Assembly: GCF_003459505.1 (NCBI RefSeq)
Contig: NZ_QRWD01000010.1
Span: 1-64,000, forward strand
From: Collinsella sp. AF20-14LB
GTDB taxonomy: Bacteria; Actinomycetota; Coriobacteriia; Coriobacteriales; Coriobacteriaceae
Length of the DNA: 64,000 bases
Direction: 5' to 3'
Under the pieces are notes generated by a model, which was not told the origin of the DNA, ran no database searches, and saw only the letters and a list, made by a program, of their open reading frames with translations. Below are positions 17,200-25,814 of this stretch, one piece after another. The translations under genes were made by a program, and so were the position numbers. Position 1 is the first letter of the stretch, and each line of letters begins with the position of its first letter.

Positions 17200-18153
17200 A
17201 TGGACAAGGCCGCATCCGCCGGTCATTCGGACCGTTGCCGCATCGTCGTCGATACCTGCTGCGACTTTAGCCCCGAGGTCGCCGCGAACCTCGATGTCGA
17301 TATCTTGGGTTTCCCCTTCATTATCGATGGCGAGGAGCGCACGGATGACATCTGGTCGAGCATCACACCCAAGGAGTTTTACGATCGCATGCGCGCCGGT
17401 GCCCGCGTGTCCACCTCGGCTGTGTCGCTCGGTCGCTATATCGAGTTCTTTACCGAGTGCGCCAAAGAGGGCACGCCCACGGTCTACCTGTGCTTTACCT
17501 CGGCGCTGTCGTCGAGCTACAACTCCGCGTGCCAGGCGGCGGACGCCGTGCGTGCCGAGTATCCCAACTTTGAGCTGTACGTGGTCGACAACGCTCTGCC
17601 CTGCGCGACCGGCGCGCTCTTGGCGCTCGAGGCCGTGCGCCAGCGTTCGGCGGGACTGACCGCCAAGCAGCTGGTCGACTGGGCAAACGAGGCTAAGACC
17701 TATGTCCACGGTTACTTTACGCTCGAGAGCTTTGACGCGCTGGCTGCCGGCGGCCGCATTCCGCCCGCGGCGGCACAGCTCACGGCAAAGCTCGACGTCA
17801 AACCCGAGCTGTCCTACGACCTGGCCGGCTCGCTGTCGCTGATCGGCGTCAACCGCGGTCGCAAGAAGGCGCTCAAGTCCATTCTCAAGTCGTTCCGCGA
17901 GAACTATGTGCCCGATCGCACCATGCCCATCGCCATTATGACGGCCGATGCCGAAAAGGACGGCGACTGGCTCGAAGCCGCCATCCGCAAGGAGGAGGGT
18001 TGCGCCGACGTCACGATCATTCGCAGCTCCGTGGGTCCCACCATTGGCTCGCACGTGGGCCCCGGCATGGTGGCCTGCGCGTTTTGGGGTAAGAACCGCG
18101 CCGACAAGGCGTCGCTTTCCGACCGCATCGCCCGCCGCGTGCGCGGTCAGTAG
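17200..18153 (+). CDS. DegV family fatty-acid-binding protein
   Basis: A 317-residue DegV protein. This family binds fatty acids and, in firmicutes, acts as FakB with a FakA kinase to activate exogenous fatty acids. Seen here are VDTCCDFSPE at the start, GARVSTSAVSLGRY, LSSSYNSACQAA, the ESFDALAAGGRIPPAAA loop and the GSHVGPGMVACAFWG C-terminal motif. ATG 17200 is used with AGGAG upstream. No fakA-like gene is adjacent, so the FakB role is inferred from family only. Confidence 0.87.
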   Translation: MDKAASAGHSDRCRIVVDTCCDFSPEVAANLDVDILGFPFIIDGEERTDDIWSSITPKEFYDRMRAGARVSTSAVSLGRYIEFFTECAKEGTPTVYLCFTSALSSSYNSACQAADAVRAEYPNFELYVVDNALPCATGALLALEAVRQRSAGLTAKQLVDWANEAKTYVHGYFTLESFDALAAGGRIPPAAAQLTAKLDVKPELSYDLAGSLSLIGVNRGRKKALKSILKSFRENYVPDRTMPIAIMTADAEKDGDWLEAAIRKEEGCADVTIIRSSVGPTIGSHVGPGMVACAFWGKNRADKASLSDRIARRVRGQ

Positions 18154-18251
18154 GCAAGTAACGCGGCCGTAATCGATCCCAACTCACAGCCCAAACGCTG
18201 GCACCGAGTATTCAACCTGGTAATAACACCCAACCCAAAAGGAAAGGTTTC

Positions 18252-19331
18252 ATGGCAAACAAGCTCTCTGTCGCATTTATCGGCACCGGAATCATGGGTG
18301 CCCCCATCGCCGGCCACATTCTGGACGCCGGCTATCTCGTCACGGTCAACAACCGCACTAAGTCCAAGGCGGCGGCGCTTATCGAGCGCGGTGCCGTCTG
18401 GGCCGATACGCCGGCAGATGCCGCGGCGAACGCCGATGTCGTCTTTACCATGGTGGGCTATCCCTCCGAGGTCGAGGAGCTCTACCTGGCGGGCGACGGC
18501 CTGCTCGCGTGCACCAAGCCGGGCGCGGTGCTGATCGACCTCACCACGAGCTCCCCCGAGCTGGCGCGCGACATTGCCGAGGCCGCCCAGGTTTCCGGCC
18601 ACATGGCGTTTGACTGCCCCGTCACCGGCGGCGAGTCTGGTGCTATCGCCGGCACGCTCACGGCTATCGTGGGCGCCACCGAGAACGATATCGCCCCAGT
18701 CCGCGACATCCTTGCCACCTTCGCGGCCAACATCTGCTGCTTCGACGGCGCTGGCAAGGGCCAGGCTGCCAAGCTCGCCAACCAGGTGTCGCTGGGCGCC
18801 TGCATGGTCGGCATGGCCGATGCGCTGGCGTTTGCCGAGCTGAGCGGCCTTGATCTGGAGAAGACCCGTCAGATGATCCTGGGCGGCACCGGCAAGTCCG
18901 GCGCCATGGAGAGCCTGGCGCCCAAGGCGCTCGATGGCGACTACAAGCCCGGCTTTATGGTCGAGCACTTCATTAAGGACCTGCGTCTGGCGCTCGCCTA
19001 CGCCGATGACCGCGAGCTCGCGCTGCCCGGCGCCGACGTGGCCTTTACGCTCTACGACATGCTCGACGCTATCGGTGGCGCCAAGCTGGGCACCCAGGCC
19101 ATCACGGTCCTCTATAAGGAGGAGGCCGACGCCATCGCCGCCGGTCTGGACTGGTCGAAGTATCGTCCCGAGGAGCACGGTGCCCACGAGGAAGGCTGCG
19201 GTTGCGGCGAGCATGGTGACGACCACGAGTGCGGTTGTGGCCATCACCGCGGCGAGGACCACGAGTGCTGCGGCGGCCACGGCCATGACGACGGCCACGA
19301 GTGCTGCTGTGGCCACCATCACGGGGAGTAG
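18252..19331 (+). CDS. 3-Hydroxyisobutyrate dehydrogenase-family oxidoreductase with His/Cys-rich tail
   Basis: A 359-residue beta-hydroxyacid dehydrogenase. GTGIMGAPIAG (from Gly11) is the Rossmann glycine motif, DCPVTGGESGA the substrate loop and Lys174 in GKGQAAKLANQ the catalytic lysine. This ~295-residue core resembles tartronate semialdehyde or 3-hydroxyisobutyrate reductases. The last ~50 residues are not part of that fold: a run of His, Cys, Gly, Asp and Glu with repeated HEC, GCG and CCG units, which looks like a soft-metal-binding appendix. ATG follows GGAAAGG. The substrate is not predictable from sequence. Confidence 0.84.
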   Translation: MANKLSVAFIGTGIMGAPIAGHILDAGYLVTVNNRTKSKAAALIERGAVWADTPADAAANADVVFTMVGYPSEVEELYLAGDGLLACTKPGAVLIDLTTSSPELARDIAEAAQVSGHMAFDCPVTGGESGAIAGTLTAIVGATENDIAPVRDILATFAANICCFDGAGKGQAAKLANQVSLGACMVGMADALAFAELSGLDLEKTRQMILGGTGKSGAMESLAPKALDGDYKPGFMVEHFIKDLRLALAYADDRELALPGADVAFTLYDMLDAIGGAKLGTQAITVLYKEEADAIAAGLDWSKYRPEEHGAHEEGCGCGEHGDDHECGCGHHRGEDHECCGGHGHDDGHECCCGHHHGE

Positions 19332-19336
19332 CGCCC

Positions 19337-19765
19337 ATGAGCTGGACGTTCGTGGTGCTTGCGCTGGCGCTCTTTCTCTTTGCGATCTACATCGGCTTTC
19401 TGTGCGGCCAGTGGGCGTGCGAAAAGCGTGTCATCACCAAGCGCGACTACTGGATTGCCAACTTTGCAGGAGCGGCGGCAGTCGTCCTGCTGACCTGGGT
19501 GTTCTCGCTGTTCCCGCTGGTGCAGTTTGCGCCGATCGGCTGGCTCGGTGGCTTTATCGCCGGCCTTAAGATGAGCTTTGGCGAGTCCGTCGGCCCGTGG
19601 CGCAAGCACGACGAGGTCTTTAACGTCAACAAGGCTCACCGCGCCGCCGCCGACGCGGGCGATGCCGAGGAACGCCGCCGTGCACGTCGCAATGGCGCGG
19701 CCGACCGACAGCTCATCTCGGTCACCGATGACAGCAAGGGTGCTGGCAAGCACGCCAAGAAATAA
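19337..19765 (+). CDS. Small membrane protein of unknown function
   Basis: A 142-residue protein with two hydrophobic helices (residues ~4-22 and ~40-60), a conserved-looking WACEKRVITKRDYW between them, and a basic, Ala-rich cytoplasmic tail. ATG 19337 is chosen with GGGGAG upstream, five bases after the previous stop, so it is probably co-transcribed with the dehydrogenase gene. No family recognised. Confidence 0.68.
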   Translation: MSWTFVVLALALFLFAIYIGFLCGQWACEKRVITKRDYWIANFAGAAAVVLLTWVFSLFPLVQFAPIGWLGGFIAGLKMSFGESVGPWRKHDEVFNVNKAHRAAADAGDAEERRRARRNGAADRQLISVTDDSKGAGKHAKK

Positions 19766-19780
19766 AAAGAAGAGGTAACT

Positions 19781-20479
19781 ATGGCAGAAAACAAAGACGA
19801 ACAGCTCACCGACGAGGAGCTGGCACAGCTCCAGCTGGCAGAGGAGAACGAGAACGCCGTCGATCGACTGGTCCAGGAGCTCGGCTGCCCCACGCGCCGC
19901 ATCCGCCAGTTTGCCGCCCGCGTGCTGCACCTGCTTGCCGAGCGCGATCCGCAGCGCGTCGTGCCCTGCGTGCCCGCGTTGATCGAGGCGCTCGACCGCC
20001 CCGAGGCGCAGACCCGCTGGGAGGCCCTCGATGCCCTGACGGCGCTCGCCACCACCTGCCCCGAGCAGCTGGGCGATGCCTTTGAAGGCGCCGAGACCGC
20101 ACTGTTCGACGAGATCTCCTCCACGCTGCGCTATGCCGCCTTCCGCCTGCTGTGCGTGTGGGGTGCCACGAGCGTCGAGCGCTCGCGCGAAGCTTGGCCC
20201 ATCCTGGACGAGGCCATCCAGTGCTACCACGGCGACCTTGAGTATCGCGACATGCTCGGTTGCCTGTACGAGTTTTGCCAGGGCGAGATCGACGCCGTGG
20301 TTGCCGAGAAGCTTGCGCTGCGCCTTAAGTTCGATGCCGAGAACGGTAAGGGCAGCTATCTCAAGGCCCGTTCGAGCGAGATTTGCGAAATGCTTGTTAA
20401 ACGTTTTGGCCTGGATCTCTCCAAAAAGAAGAAGCGTGCTAGCGTTAAAAAATCTGACGACGCCGAAGACGAGGAGTAA
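19781..20479 (+). CDS. HEAT-like repeat protein of unknown function
   Basis: A 232-residue, all-helical, acidic protein. Segments such as RIRQFAARVLHLLAERDP, VPALIEALDRPEAQTRWEAL and LDALTALATTCPEQ resemble HEAT repeats, which are generally protein-binding scaffolds. The C-terminus is a charged KKKK/DDAEDEE tail. ATG follows AGAGG; it lies 15 bases after the membrane protein and 6 before the dehydrogenase downstream, within one transcript. No enzymatic motif is visible. Confidence 0.7.
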   Translation: MAENKDEQLTDEELAQLQLAEENENAVDRLVQELGCPTRRIRQFAARVLHLLAERDPQRVVPCVPALIEALDRPEAQTRWEALDALTALATTCPEQLGDAFEGAETALFDEISSTLRYAAFRLLCVWGATSVERSREAWPILDEAIQCYHGDLEYRDMLGCLYEFCQGEIDAVVAEKLALRLKFDAENGKGSYLKARSSEICEMLVKRFGLDLSKKKKRASVKKSDDAEDEE

Positions 20480-20485
20480 CAGATT

Positions 20486-21571
20486 ATGGCGCACGATGTA
20501 GTCCTGATTCCCGGTGACGGTATCGGTCCCGAGATTACGCAGGCCATGCGCCGCGTGGTCGAGGCCACCGGTGTCCAGATCAACTGGAACGTCCAGGAGG
20601 CCGGTGCCGGCGTCATGGACGAGTTTGGCACGCCGCTGCCCCAACATGTGCTCGATGCGGTCGCCGAGACCAAGGTTGCCATCAAGGGCCCCATCACCAC
20701 ACCGGTCGGCACGGGCTTCCGCAGCGTTAACGTCGCCCTGCGCAAGCACTTCGACCTGTACGCCTGCGTGCGCCCCTGCCTGTCGCAGCCGGGCGACGGC
20801 TCGCGCTTCCGCGACGTCGACCTGGTCATCGTGCGCGAGAACACCGAGGACCTCTACGCCGGCATCGAGTTCGATGAGGGCGCTGCCGAGGTCGAGGAGC
20901 TCTCGCAGCTTGTCGAGCGCTCGGGCCAGAAGACCTTCGCAGCCGATTCCGCCATCTCGATCAAGCCGATCTCCATCGCCAAGAGCCGTCGCATTGTGGA
21001 GTATGCCTTTGAGTACGCCCGCCGCTGCGGCCGCAAAAAGGTGACGGCCGTGCACAAGGCCAACATCATGAAGGCGACCGACGGCCTGTTCCTGCGCGTG
21101 GCGCGCAAGGTGGCCGCCAGCTATCCCGATATCGAGTTCAACGACAAGATCGTCGACGCCACCTGCATGGGCCTGGTCCAAAACCCCAATGACTTCGATG
21201 TCCTGGTGCTGCCCAACCTGTACGGCGACATCGTGAGCGACCTGTGCGCCGGCCTGGTGGGTGGTCTGGGCATGGCACCCGGCTCCAACATCGGTGCCGA
21301 CTGCGCAATCTTTGAGGCTACGCACGGCTCCGCGCCCGATATCGCTGGCCAGGATGTCGCCAACCCCACGGCCGAGATTCTCTCTGCTGCGATGATGCTC
21401 GATCACCTGGGCGAGAACGACGCCGCCAACCGCATTCGCGCCGCCGTCTCCGCCACGCTTGGCGAGGGCGAGCAGGTTACCGGTGACGTGCGCCGTGCTC
21501 AGACCGGCTCCGTCGAGGGGGCCGTGGGCACGCAGGCCTTTGCCGATGCCGTTATCGCGCACCTGGCCTAA
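20486..21571 (+). CDS. Isocitrate/isopropylmalate dehydrogenase family enzyme, probably NAD-dependent isocitrate dehydrogenase
   Basis: A 361-residue decarboxylating beta-hydroxyacid dehydrogenase. It has [11 protein letters not shown], the substrate arginines in [33 protein letters not shown], the catalytic lysine in VHKANIMK, and the metal aspartates in [31 protein letters not shown] is the cofactor loop. The SVNVALRK wording and 2-oxoacid signatures favour NAD-type isocitrate dehydrogenase over LeuB, but homoisocitrate cannot be excluded. No citrate synthase or aconitase is adjacent. It ends the four-gene run from 18252. Confidence 0.82.
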   Translation: MAHDVVLIPGDGIGPEITQAMRRVVEATGVQINWNVQEAGAGVMDEFGTPLPQHVLDAVAETKVAIKGPITTPVGTGFRSVNVALRKHFDLYACVRPCLSQPGDGSRFRDVDLVIVRENTEDLYAGIEFDEGAAEVEELSQLVERSGQKTFAADSAISIKPISIAKSRRIVEYAFEYARRCGRKKVTAVHKANIMKATDGLFLRVARKVAASYPDIEFNDKIVDATCMGLVQNPNDFDVLVLPNLYGDIVSDLCAGLVGGLGMAPGSNIGADCAIFEATHGSAPDIAGQDVANPTAEILSAAMMLDHLGENDAANRIRAAVSATLGEGEQVTGDVRRAQTGSVEGAVGTQAFADAVIAHLA

Positions 21572-21629
21572 GGTACGCACGCTGCAAACGCCTAAATAGT
21601 ACTTAAGTGTTTGCGTATAACCTAAGAAT

Positions 21630-21664
21630 GAATACGCCCGGCGCCTCGTCGGGCGTATTCTATT
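21630..21664 (+). terminator. Probable terminator after the isocitrate dehydrogenase gene
   Basis: GAATACGCCCG pairs perfectly with CGGGCGTATTC; the following T-tract is weak (TATT). Confidence 0.6.
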
Positions 21665-21697
21665 GGGGACTATGTTTCCTAACAAGGAGTAATTGAT

Positions 21698-22780
21698 ATG
21701 GGTCTGATTCAAAAGAAGGACGAGAAGGACGAGATCGACGGCATCCAGATCATCGAGCGCGGCGAAGGCCCCGACGGTGACGAGGACGAGAAGATCGACC
21801 TGGTCGCCGGCACGTCTGCCGAGCACATTGCCGCCGGCACGACGGCCGAGGAGGAGGATGCTCGCCTGGAGGCAAAGATCGCCGCGGACGCCGCCGACGA
21901 GAACCTCATGCCCGAGGAGCAGGACGAGGACGACTCCGATGCGGACGACCATGCATCCAAGCACAAGAAGACGATGATCGCCGCCTTTGTGGTCGCCATC
22001 GTGATTGCTGCGGTGGTCGGCTTCTTTATTGGCAATGGCGGCTTTGGCGGCAAGGGTGTCGGCTCGTCGACCCTGACCGAGGACCAGCTCGATTCGACCG
22101 TGGCAAGCTATAGCTACAACGGCAAGAAGAGCGATATCACCGCGCGCGAGGCTATCGAGAGCCAGTACAGCCTCGACACCGTCAAGGATAGCGATGGCAA
22201 CTACACCGCTCCGTCTGCCGACGTTATCCTGTCCTACGTGCGCAACAAGATCCTGCTGGACGCTGCCGAGGACGAGGGCATTACCGTTTCTTCCAAGGAA
22301 ATGAAGCAGTACGCCGAGGATTCCATCGGCACCTCCGACTACAAGACCATGGCCACGCAGTACGGCGTGTCCAAGGACCAGGCCAAGCAGATCGTCCGTC
22401 AGTCTGCGACGCTGCAGAAGCTCTACAAGAAGAAGGTGGGCGATGGCTCCGCAAGCATGCCGACTGCTCCGACTGAGCCTGCTGACGGCAACGAGGAGAC
22501 CGCGAGCAAGGATTACGCCGACTACATCATCAACCTTGCCGGTGACGAGTGGGATAGCTCGAAGGGAACCTGGAAGGACGAGAACAGCACCTACGCTAAG
22601 GCCTTCGCCGACGATGCCTTTACCGCCGATAGTGCCACCTACAAGCAGGCCATGACCGCCTATTACACCGCCTACCAGCAGTACTCCTCGCAGGCTTCGA
22701 GCGCCAGCTCCAAGTGGACCGAGTACGCTAACGGCCTGTACGCCAAGGCCAACATCAGCATCTACGGCCTGTTCGCGTAA
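21698..22780 (+). CDS. Membrane-anchored SurA-N-like protein
   Basis: A 360-residue protein: a highly acidic cytoplasmic N-terminus (~90 residues), one membrane helix near residues 92-112 (MIAAFVVAIVIAAVVGFFIG), then an extracytoplasmic helical domain. The segment from about residue 150 (ADVILSYVRNKILLDAAEDEGI, VSSKEMKQYAEDSI, TMATQYGVSKDQAKQIVRQS) resembles the N-terminal chaperone domain of SurA/PrsA foldases. No PPIase domain is visible. It may be a secreted-protein chaperone without isomerase activity. ATG follows AAGGAG. Transcribed alone. Confidence 0.72.
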   Translation: MGLIQKKDEKDEIDGIQIIERGEGPDGDEDEKIDLVAGTSAEHIAAGTTAEEEDARLEAKIAADAADENLMPEEQDEDDSDADDHASKHKKTMIAAFVVAIVIAAVVGFFIGNGGFGGKGVGSSTLTEDQLDSTVASYSYNGKKSDITAREAIESQYSLDTVKDSDGNYTAPSADVILSYVRNKILLDAAEDEGITVSSKEMKQYAEDSIGTSDYKTMATQYGVSKDQAKQIVRQSATLQKLYKKKVGDGSASMPTAPTEPADGNEETASKDYADYIINLAGDEWDSSKGTWKDENSTYAKAFADDAFTADSATYKQAMTAYYTAYQQYSSQASSASSKWTEYANGLYAKANISIYGLFA

Positions 22781-22821
22781 GGTTTGCCTGAGCTTATCGA
22801 TCGCGTAGCCGAACTATCTGA

Positions 22822-22860
22822 ATAAGCCCGCTAGAACGATATCCGTTCTAGCGGGCTATT
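22822..22860. terminator. Bidirectional terminator
   Basis: GCCCGCTAGAAC and GTTCTAGCGGGC form a 12-bp stem around GATATCC; flanking A and T runs allow use in both directions, between convergent genes. Confidence 0.82.
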
Positions 22861-22893
22861 TGCGTTTGGGCGCTGGTGGCTACATTATGCCTA

Positions 22894-23130
22894 TTAATCT
22901 TTAAGTCCAAAGAGGTTATCGGCTTCATCGTCAGGTATATATTCCAGCACATCGCCCGGTTGGCAGTCGAGTGCCCGGCATATCGCGTCAAGAGTTGAAA
23001 AGCGCACGGCAGAAACCTTGCCCGTCTTGATACGCGACATATTGACCTGGGAGATACCCACGCGTTCCGCAAGATCTTTGGATGAGATCTTGCGTTCGGC
23101 AAGCATGCGGTCGAGCCGCAGAATAATCAT
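22894..23130 (-). CDS. XRE-family transcriptional regulator
   Basis: A 78-residue Cro/CI-type helix-turn-helix protein, MLAERKISSKDLAERVGISQ then VNMSRIKTGKVSAVRFSTLD, ending CRALDCQPGDVLEYIPDDEA, the form seen in small regulators paired with DUF2975 membrane proteins. It starts nine bases after the neighbour's stop, so both are one transcription unit on the minus strand. Confidence 0.88.
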   Translation of the reverse strand: MIILRLDRMLAERKISSKDLAERVGISQVNMSRIKTGKVSAVRFSTLDAICRALDCQPGDVLEYIPDDEADNLFGLKD

Positions 23131-23139
23131 GGATTCCCC

Positions 23140-23778
23140 CTAGAGCAACTCGTCATCTTGTATTTGCAGGATACACCCGTACTGGAAGACGCTGGCAATC
23201 AAGCTAATAATCAGGCCTGCAAAGAGCATAGAGGGGTCGAGCAGCTGGCCGCCAAGCGCATCCGTAAAGTTGCCGCCAAATCCTGAGAGTATCAGCCCCG
23301 TGGCTATGGCACCAAGAAGCTTCACAGCAACGCCGCCAATAAGGAACAAATGTCCTGCTTGACGTAGTATGCGGATGCATTCGAGGTCAAAGGGCCTTCC
23401 CGCCTTTTCAATGGCGGAGAAAAACCTGTATGCGCTTAGCGCGATGGCAAGCGCGAGGCATGTCATCATGACGCTCCCTATGGCAGTATGACCGTCGTGC
23501 GCGACAAGCATAAGAGGGGTCTGTGCGTTGGTGCCGACGAGAGCGAGAAACGGTCCTTCGCCAGCCTTAAACTCTACGGATTGAAGATAGAACCCTTGGG
23601 AGAGGCTAGGCAATATGAGTAGAAGCTCGATTGCAATGACTGCGAAGAGTCCCAGAGCGAGCGCCACGGTGGTGCAGATTGTGGCCCATTTGCAGATGTG
23701 AGTGAGCTTCCTCAGATCGGCTATTGCCTGTTCGCGGTTGATGGCTTTATTCGATTTGGATACGTTCCAGCGGATCAT
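23140..23778 (-). CDS. DUF2975-like membrane protein
   Basis: A 212-residue protein with four predicted membrane helices and the size and layout of DUF2975 proteins: short loops, a helix pair near each end and ...AIEKAGRPFDLECIRILRQAGHLF... in the middle (split here only for length). The adjacent XRE gene downstream is the usual partner. ATG 23778 is preceded by GGAGG; an upstream ATG lies inside that site. The role of these pairs is unknown; a sensor plus regulator is a reasonable guess. Confidence 0.75.
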   Translation of the reverse strand: MIRWNVSKSNKAINREQAIADLRKLTHICKWATICTTVALALGLFAVIAIELLLILPSLSQGFYLQSVEFKAGEGPFLALVGTNAQTPLMLVAHDGHTAIGSVMMTCLALAIALSAYRFFSAIEKAGRPFDLECIRILRQAGHLFLIGGVAVKLLGAIATGLILSGFGGNFTDALGGQLLDPSMLFAGLIISLIASVFQYGCILQIQDDELL

Positions 23779-24027
23779 AGCTCCTCCAACCAATGTCTTG
23801 GATGATACTTAATTTATATAACATACTTAACGATAAACGATAAACAATTACAGATTAGAGTAAGTAATGTTTATAAGACGAATAGCGAGAGCTTATGGCA
23901 TATCCAGGGAGTGAGAGTTTGGCACGTGGGGGATGGACGAGTATCGAAATTTCCCGCAACCGCGCAAGTGCTTCATCGGGTCTCCCTAATTCATATGGAA
24001 AAAGAGCTGCAAACGATTGGAAATAAC

Positions 24028-24057
24028 CGGTGAACGGTCGAAAACTACCGTTCACCG
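24028..24057. promoter_or_regulatory. Perfect inverted repeat, GGTGAACGGT type
   Basis: CGGTGAACGGT (24028-24038) and ACCGTTCACCG (24047-24057) are exact inverted arms separated by eight bases. Related sequences precede the LacI gene, lacF and lacA. Confidence 0.6.
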
Positions 24058-24246
24058 ATAATTTCTAAACTGGTTCTAACTGGTATTAAGTCAAAAAGAC
24101 CAATTCACAAATCTTCACAATGACCTGCAATTTTTCTTTACGCTATTTTTAGCCGCCCCGCGTTGTATTGACACGAAAAGAGTTCCGATCTTTTGCCAAA
24201 GCATTTCGAAATGGTTTCAAAACTGCAGGTAGAAGTGTTAACGAGC

Positions 24247-24277
24247 GGTAAACGGTCGATTTTTTACCGTGAACGGT
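24247..24277. promoter_or_regulatory. Second ACCGTGAACGGT-type site
   Basis: GGTAAACGGT (24247-24256) is followed by ACCGTGAACGGT (24266-24277). The 12-base form also occurs exactly at 59612-59623 upstream of lacA. Confidence 0.55.
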
Positions 24278-24350
24278 GCAAAAACGTTTTACTGTATGAA
24301 TCAACGAAAGCAACCTCTTCTGTGGTGATATAGTGACAACAACACGTCAC

Positions 24351-24365
24351 GTGGTTACTACCAGT
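24351..24365. promoter_or_regulatory. GntR (NagR/DasR-like) operator upstream of PTS
   Basis: GTGGTTACTACCAGT differs little from the site at 28643-28658 and resembles the known NagR/DasR consensus ACTGGTCTAGACCAGT. The GntR/UTRA gene at 27873 is the obvious binding partner. Confidence 0.6.
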
Positions 24366-24480
24366 TGAGAGACCACTGGTTCTCAAAGAACGCTTTCCAA
24401 GAAGCTTTAAGGGCGATTGCCCGTTGGCTTCCGAACATCATCGGACTCAGATCGTACACACCTTCGGAAGGGAAATTTGA

Positions 24481-24924
24481 ATGGTTGGCTTTATTCTTAC
24501 CGGTCATGGACAGTTCGCACCCGGCCTTGCAAGCGCTATCGCTATGGTTGCCGGCGACCAGCCCGCTTTTACCGTCGTTCCTTTCGAGGGCGACCAGGCT
24601 GCTTCCTACGATGAGGATCTCCGCGCCGCTATTACCGCCATGCGCGAGGAGTGCGATGGCGTGCTCGTCTTTACCGACCTGCTTGGCGGTACCCCGTTCA
24701 ACCAGTCGATGATGATCGCCCAGGATGTCGACAATGTCGAGGTCCTGACCGGCACCAACCTTCCCATGGTTATTGAGCTTCTGTTCCTCCGCGGTAACGC
24801 CACGCTCGCCGAGCTTGGCGAGCAGGCCGTGACCGTTGGCCAGACGGGCATCACCGCCCAGACGGTCGCATCCGTTGCCGGCTCCGACGAAGAGGATATC
24901 TTCGGCGACGAGGACGGCATCTAA
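24481..24924 (+). CDS. PTS mannose-family EIIA component
   Basis: A 147-residue EIIA-Man/AgaF-type protein that takes phosphate from HPr. The phosphorylated residue is His9 in ILTGHGQFAPG; VFTDLLGGTPFN is the second family motif. An acidic ~20-residue C-terminus follows the domain. It is the first gene of a mannose-family PTS operon whose downstream partners (AgaS, NagA) point to N-acetylgalactosamine or a related amino sugar. The last base of the stop is shared with the next start. Confidence 0.9.
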   Translation: MVGFILTGHGQFAPGLASAIAMVAGDQPAFTVVPFEGDQAASYDEDLRAAITAMREECDGVLVFTDLLGGTPFNQSMMIAQDVDNVEVLTGTNLPMVIELLFLRGNATLAELGEQAVTVGQTGITAQTVASVAGSDEEDIFGDEDGI

Positions 24925-25205
24925 TGGCCGATTTCGGAGCCAACGTCCTGAGCTCCTCGGTCGCCCTTTTAGGCCTGCTTGTCATTATGGGCTTGATTTA
25001 CACCATCTGGTCGCAAATCAACATGAAGAAGAAGCAGAAGTACTTCAAGGAGCTGCACACCGAGCTCAAGCCGGGTCAGGAGGTTCTTTTCGCCGGCGGT
25101 ATCTACGGAACCGTCAAAGGCATCGAAGGCGAGAAGGTCCAGATCAAAGTCCGATCCGGCGCCGTTGTAGATGTTTCGCGTTACGCGATTCAGGAGATCA
25201 AGTAA
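24924..25205 (+). CDS. yajC: YajC-like membrane protein within the PTS operon
   Basis: A 93-residue protein with one N-terminal membrane helix (residues ~8-28) and the YajC domain: KKKQKYFKELHTELKPGQEV, LFAGGIYGTVKGIEGEKVQI. YajC normally accompanies SecDF, but YajC-like genes also occur inside mannose-family PTS operons for glycosaminoglycan sugars in streptococci, which is the arrangement here. It overlaps the EIIA stop by one base, so it is co-translated with the PTS. It may help assemble the IIC/IID complex; this is inference. Confidence 0.83.
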   Translation: MADFGANVLSSSVALLGLLVIMGLIYTIWSQINMKKKQKYFKELHTELKPGQEVLFAGGIYGTVKGIEGEKVQIKVRSGAVVDVSRYAIQEIK

Positions 25206-25241
25206 CTGTCGTCAGCAAATAACGAAAGGAAGCTGATCAAC

Positions 25242-25724
25242 ATGGCAGAACCCAACATTCTTCTTACCCGCATCGATAACCGACTGGTCCATGGTCAGGT
25301 CGCTACCCAGTGGAACTCCACCCTGGGCTCCAACCTCATTCTCGTCGCCAACGACGATGTGTCGACCAACACCATGCGCCAGAACCTCATGAAGATGGCC
25401 GCTCCCGCCGGCGTCGCTACGCGTTTCTTCTCCCTGCAGAAGACCATCGACGTCATCGGCAAGGCGAGCCCGCGCCAGAAGATCTTCATCGTGGCCGAAA
25501 CACCGGAAGACGTGCTTACGCTCGTCAAGGGCGGTGTGCCTATAAAGAAGGTAAACATCGGCAACATGCACATGTCGGAAGGAAAGCGCCAAGTCGCCAC
25601 CTCCGTCGCAGTTAACGACGAGGATGTCGCTGCGTTTAAAGAGCTGCAGGAATTGGGGGTGGAGTTGGAGATCAGGCGCGTTCCGAGCACGCCTGTTGAG
25701 GACACGAGCAAGCTCTTCTCGTAG
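25242..25724 (+). CDS. PTS mannose-family EIIB component
   Basis: A 160-residue EIIB of the AgaV/LevE class. The phosphorylated residue is His17 in RIDNRLVHGQV. Further family features are FFSLQKTIDVI, LVKGGVPIKKVNIGNMH and VAFKEL-type helices. ATG follows GAAAGGAAG. It receives phosphate from the EIIA two genes upstream and passes it to the sugar moved by IIC/IID. A paralogue at 36103 has lost this histidine. Confidence 0.92.
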   Translation: MAEPNILLTRIDNRLVHGQVATQWNSTLGSNLILVANDDVSTNTMRQNLMKMAAPAGVATRFFSLQKTIDVIGKASPRQKIFIVAETPEDVLTLVKGGVPIKKVNIGNMHMSEGKRQVATSVAVNDEDVAAFKELQELGVELEIRRVPSTPVEDTSKLFS

Positions 25725-25814
25725 TCTTCGTGATCCACGTTGTCAGGAGTGAAACCCTGACACTCTGTACGTGAAATCCAAAGTGCGTACATACATTTTG
25801 AAAGGAGGAGCAAG

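Larger units (their letters stand above)
23779..24480. other. Long AT-rich control region upstream of the amino-sugar PTS
   Basis: About 700 bases without a convincing gene; a 66-codon minus-strand frame at 23855-24055 lacks a ribosome site. The region holds two GTGAACGGT-type palindromes (24028-24057 and 24247-24277), an ACTGGT pair (24068-24087) and a GntR-like site at 24351-24365. It is AT-richer than neighbouring coding DNA and is best read as a multi-regulator promoter region. Confidence 0.6.

Noticed and set aside
23855..24055. 66-codon minus-strand gene in the PTS control region
   Set aside because: No ribosome site, overlaps a perfect operator palindrome, no family resemblance.
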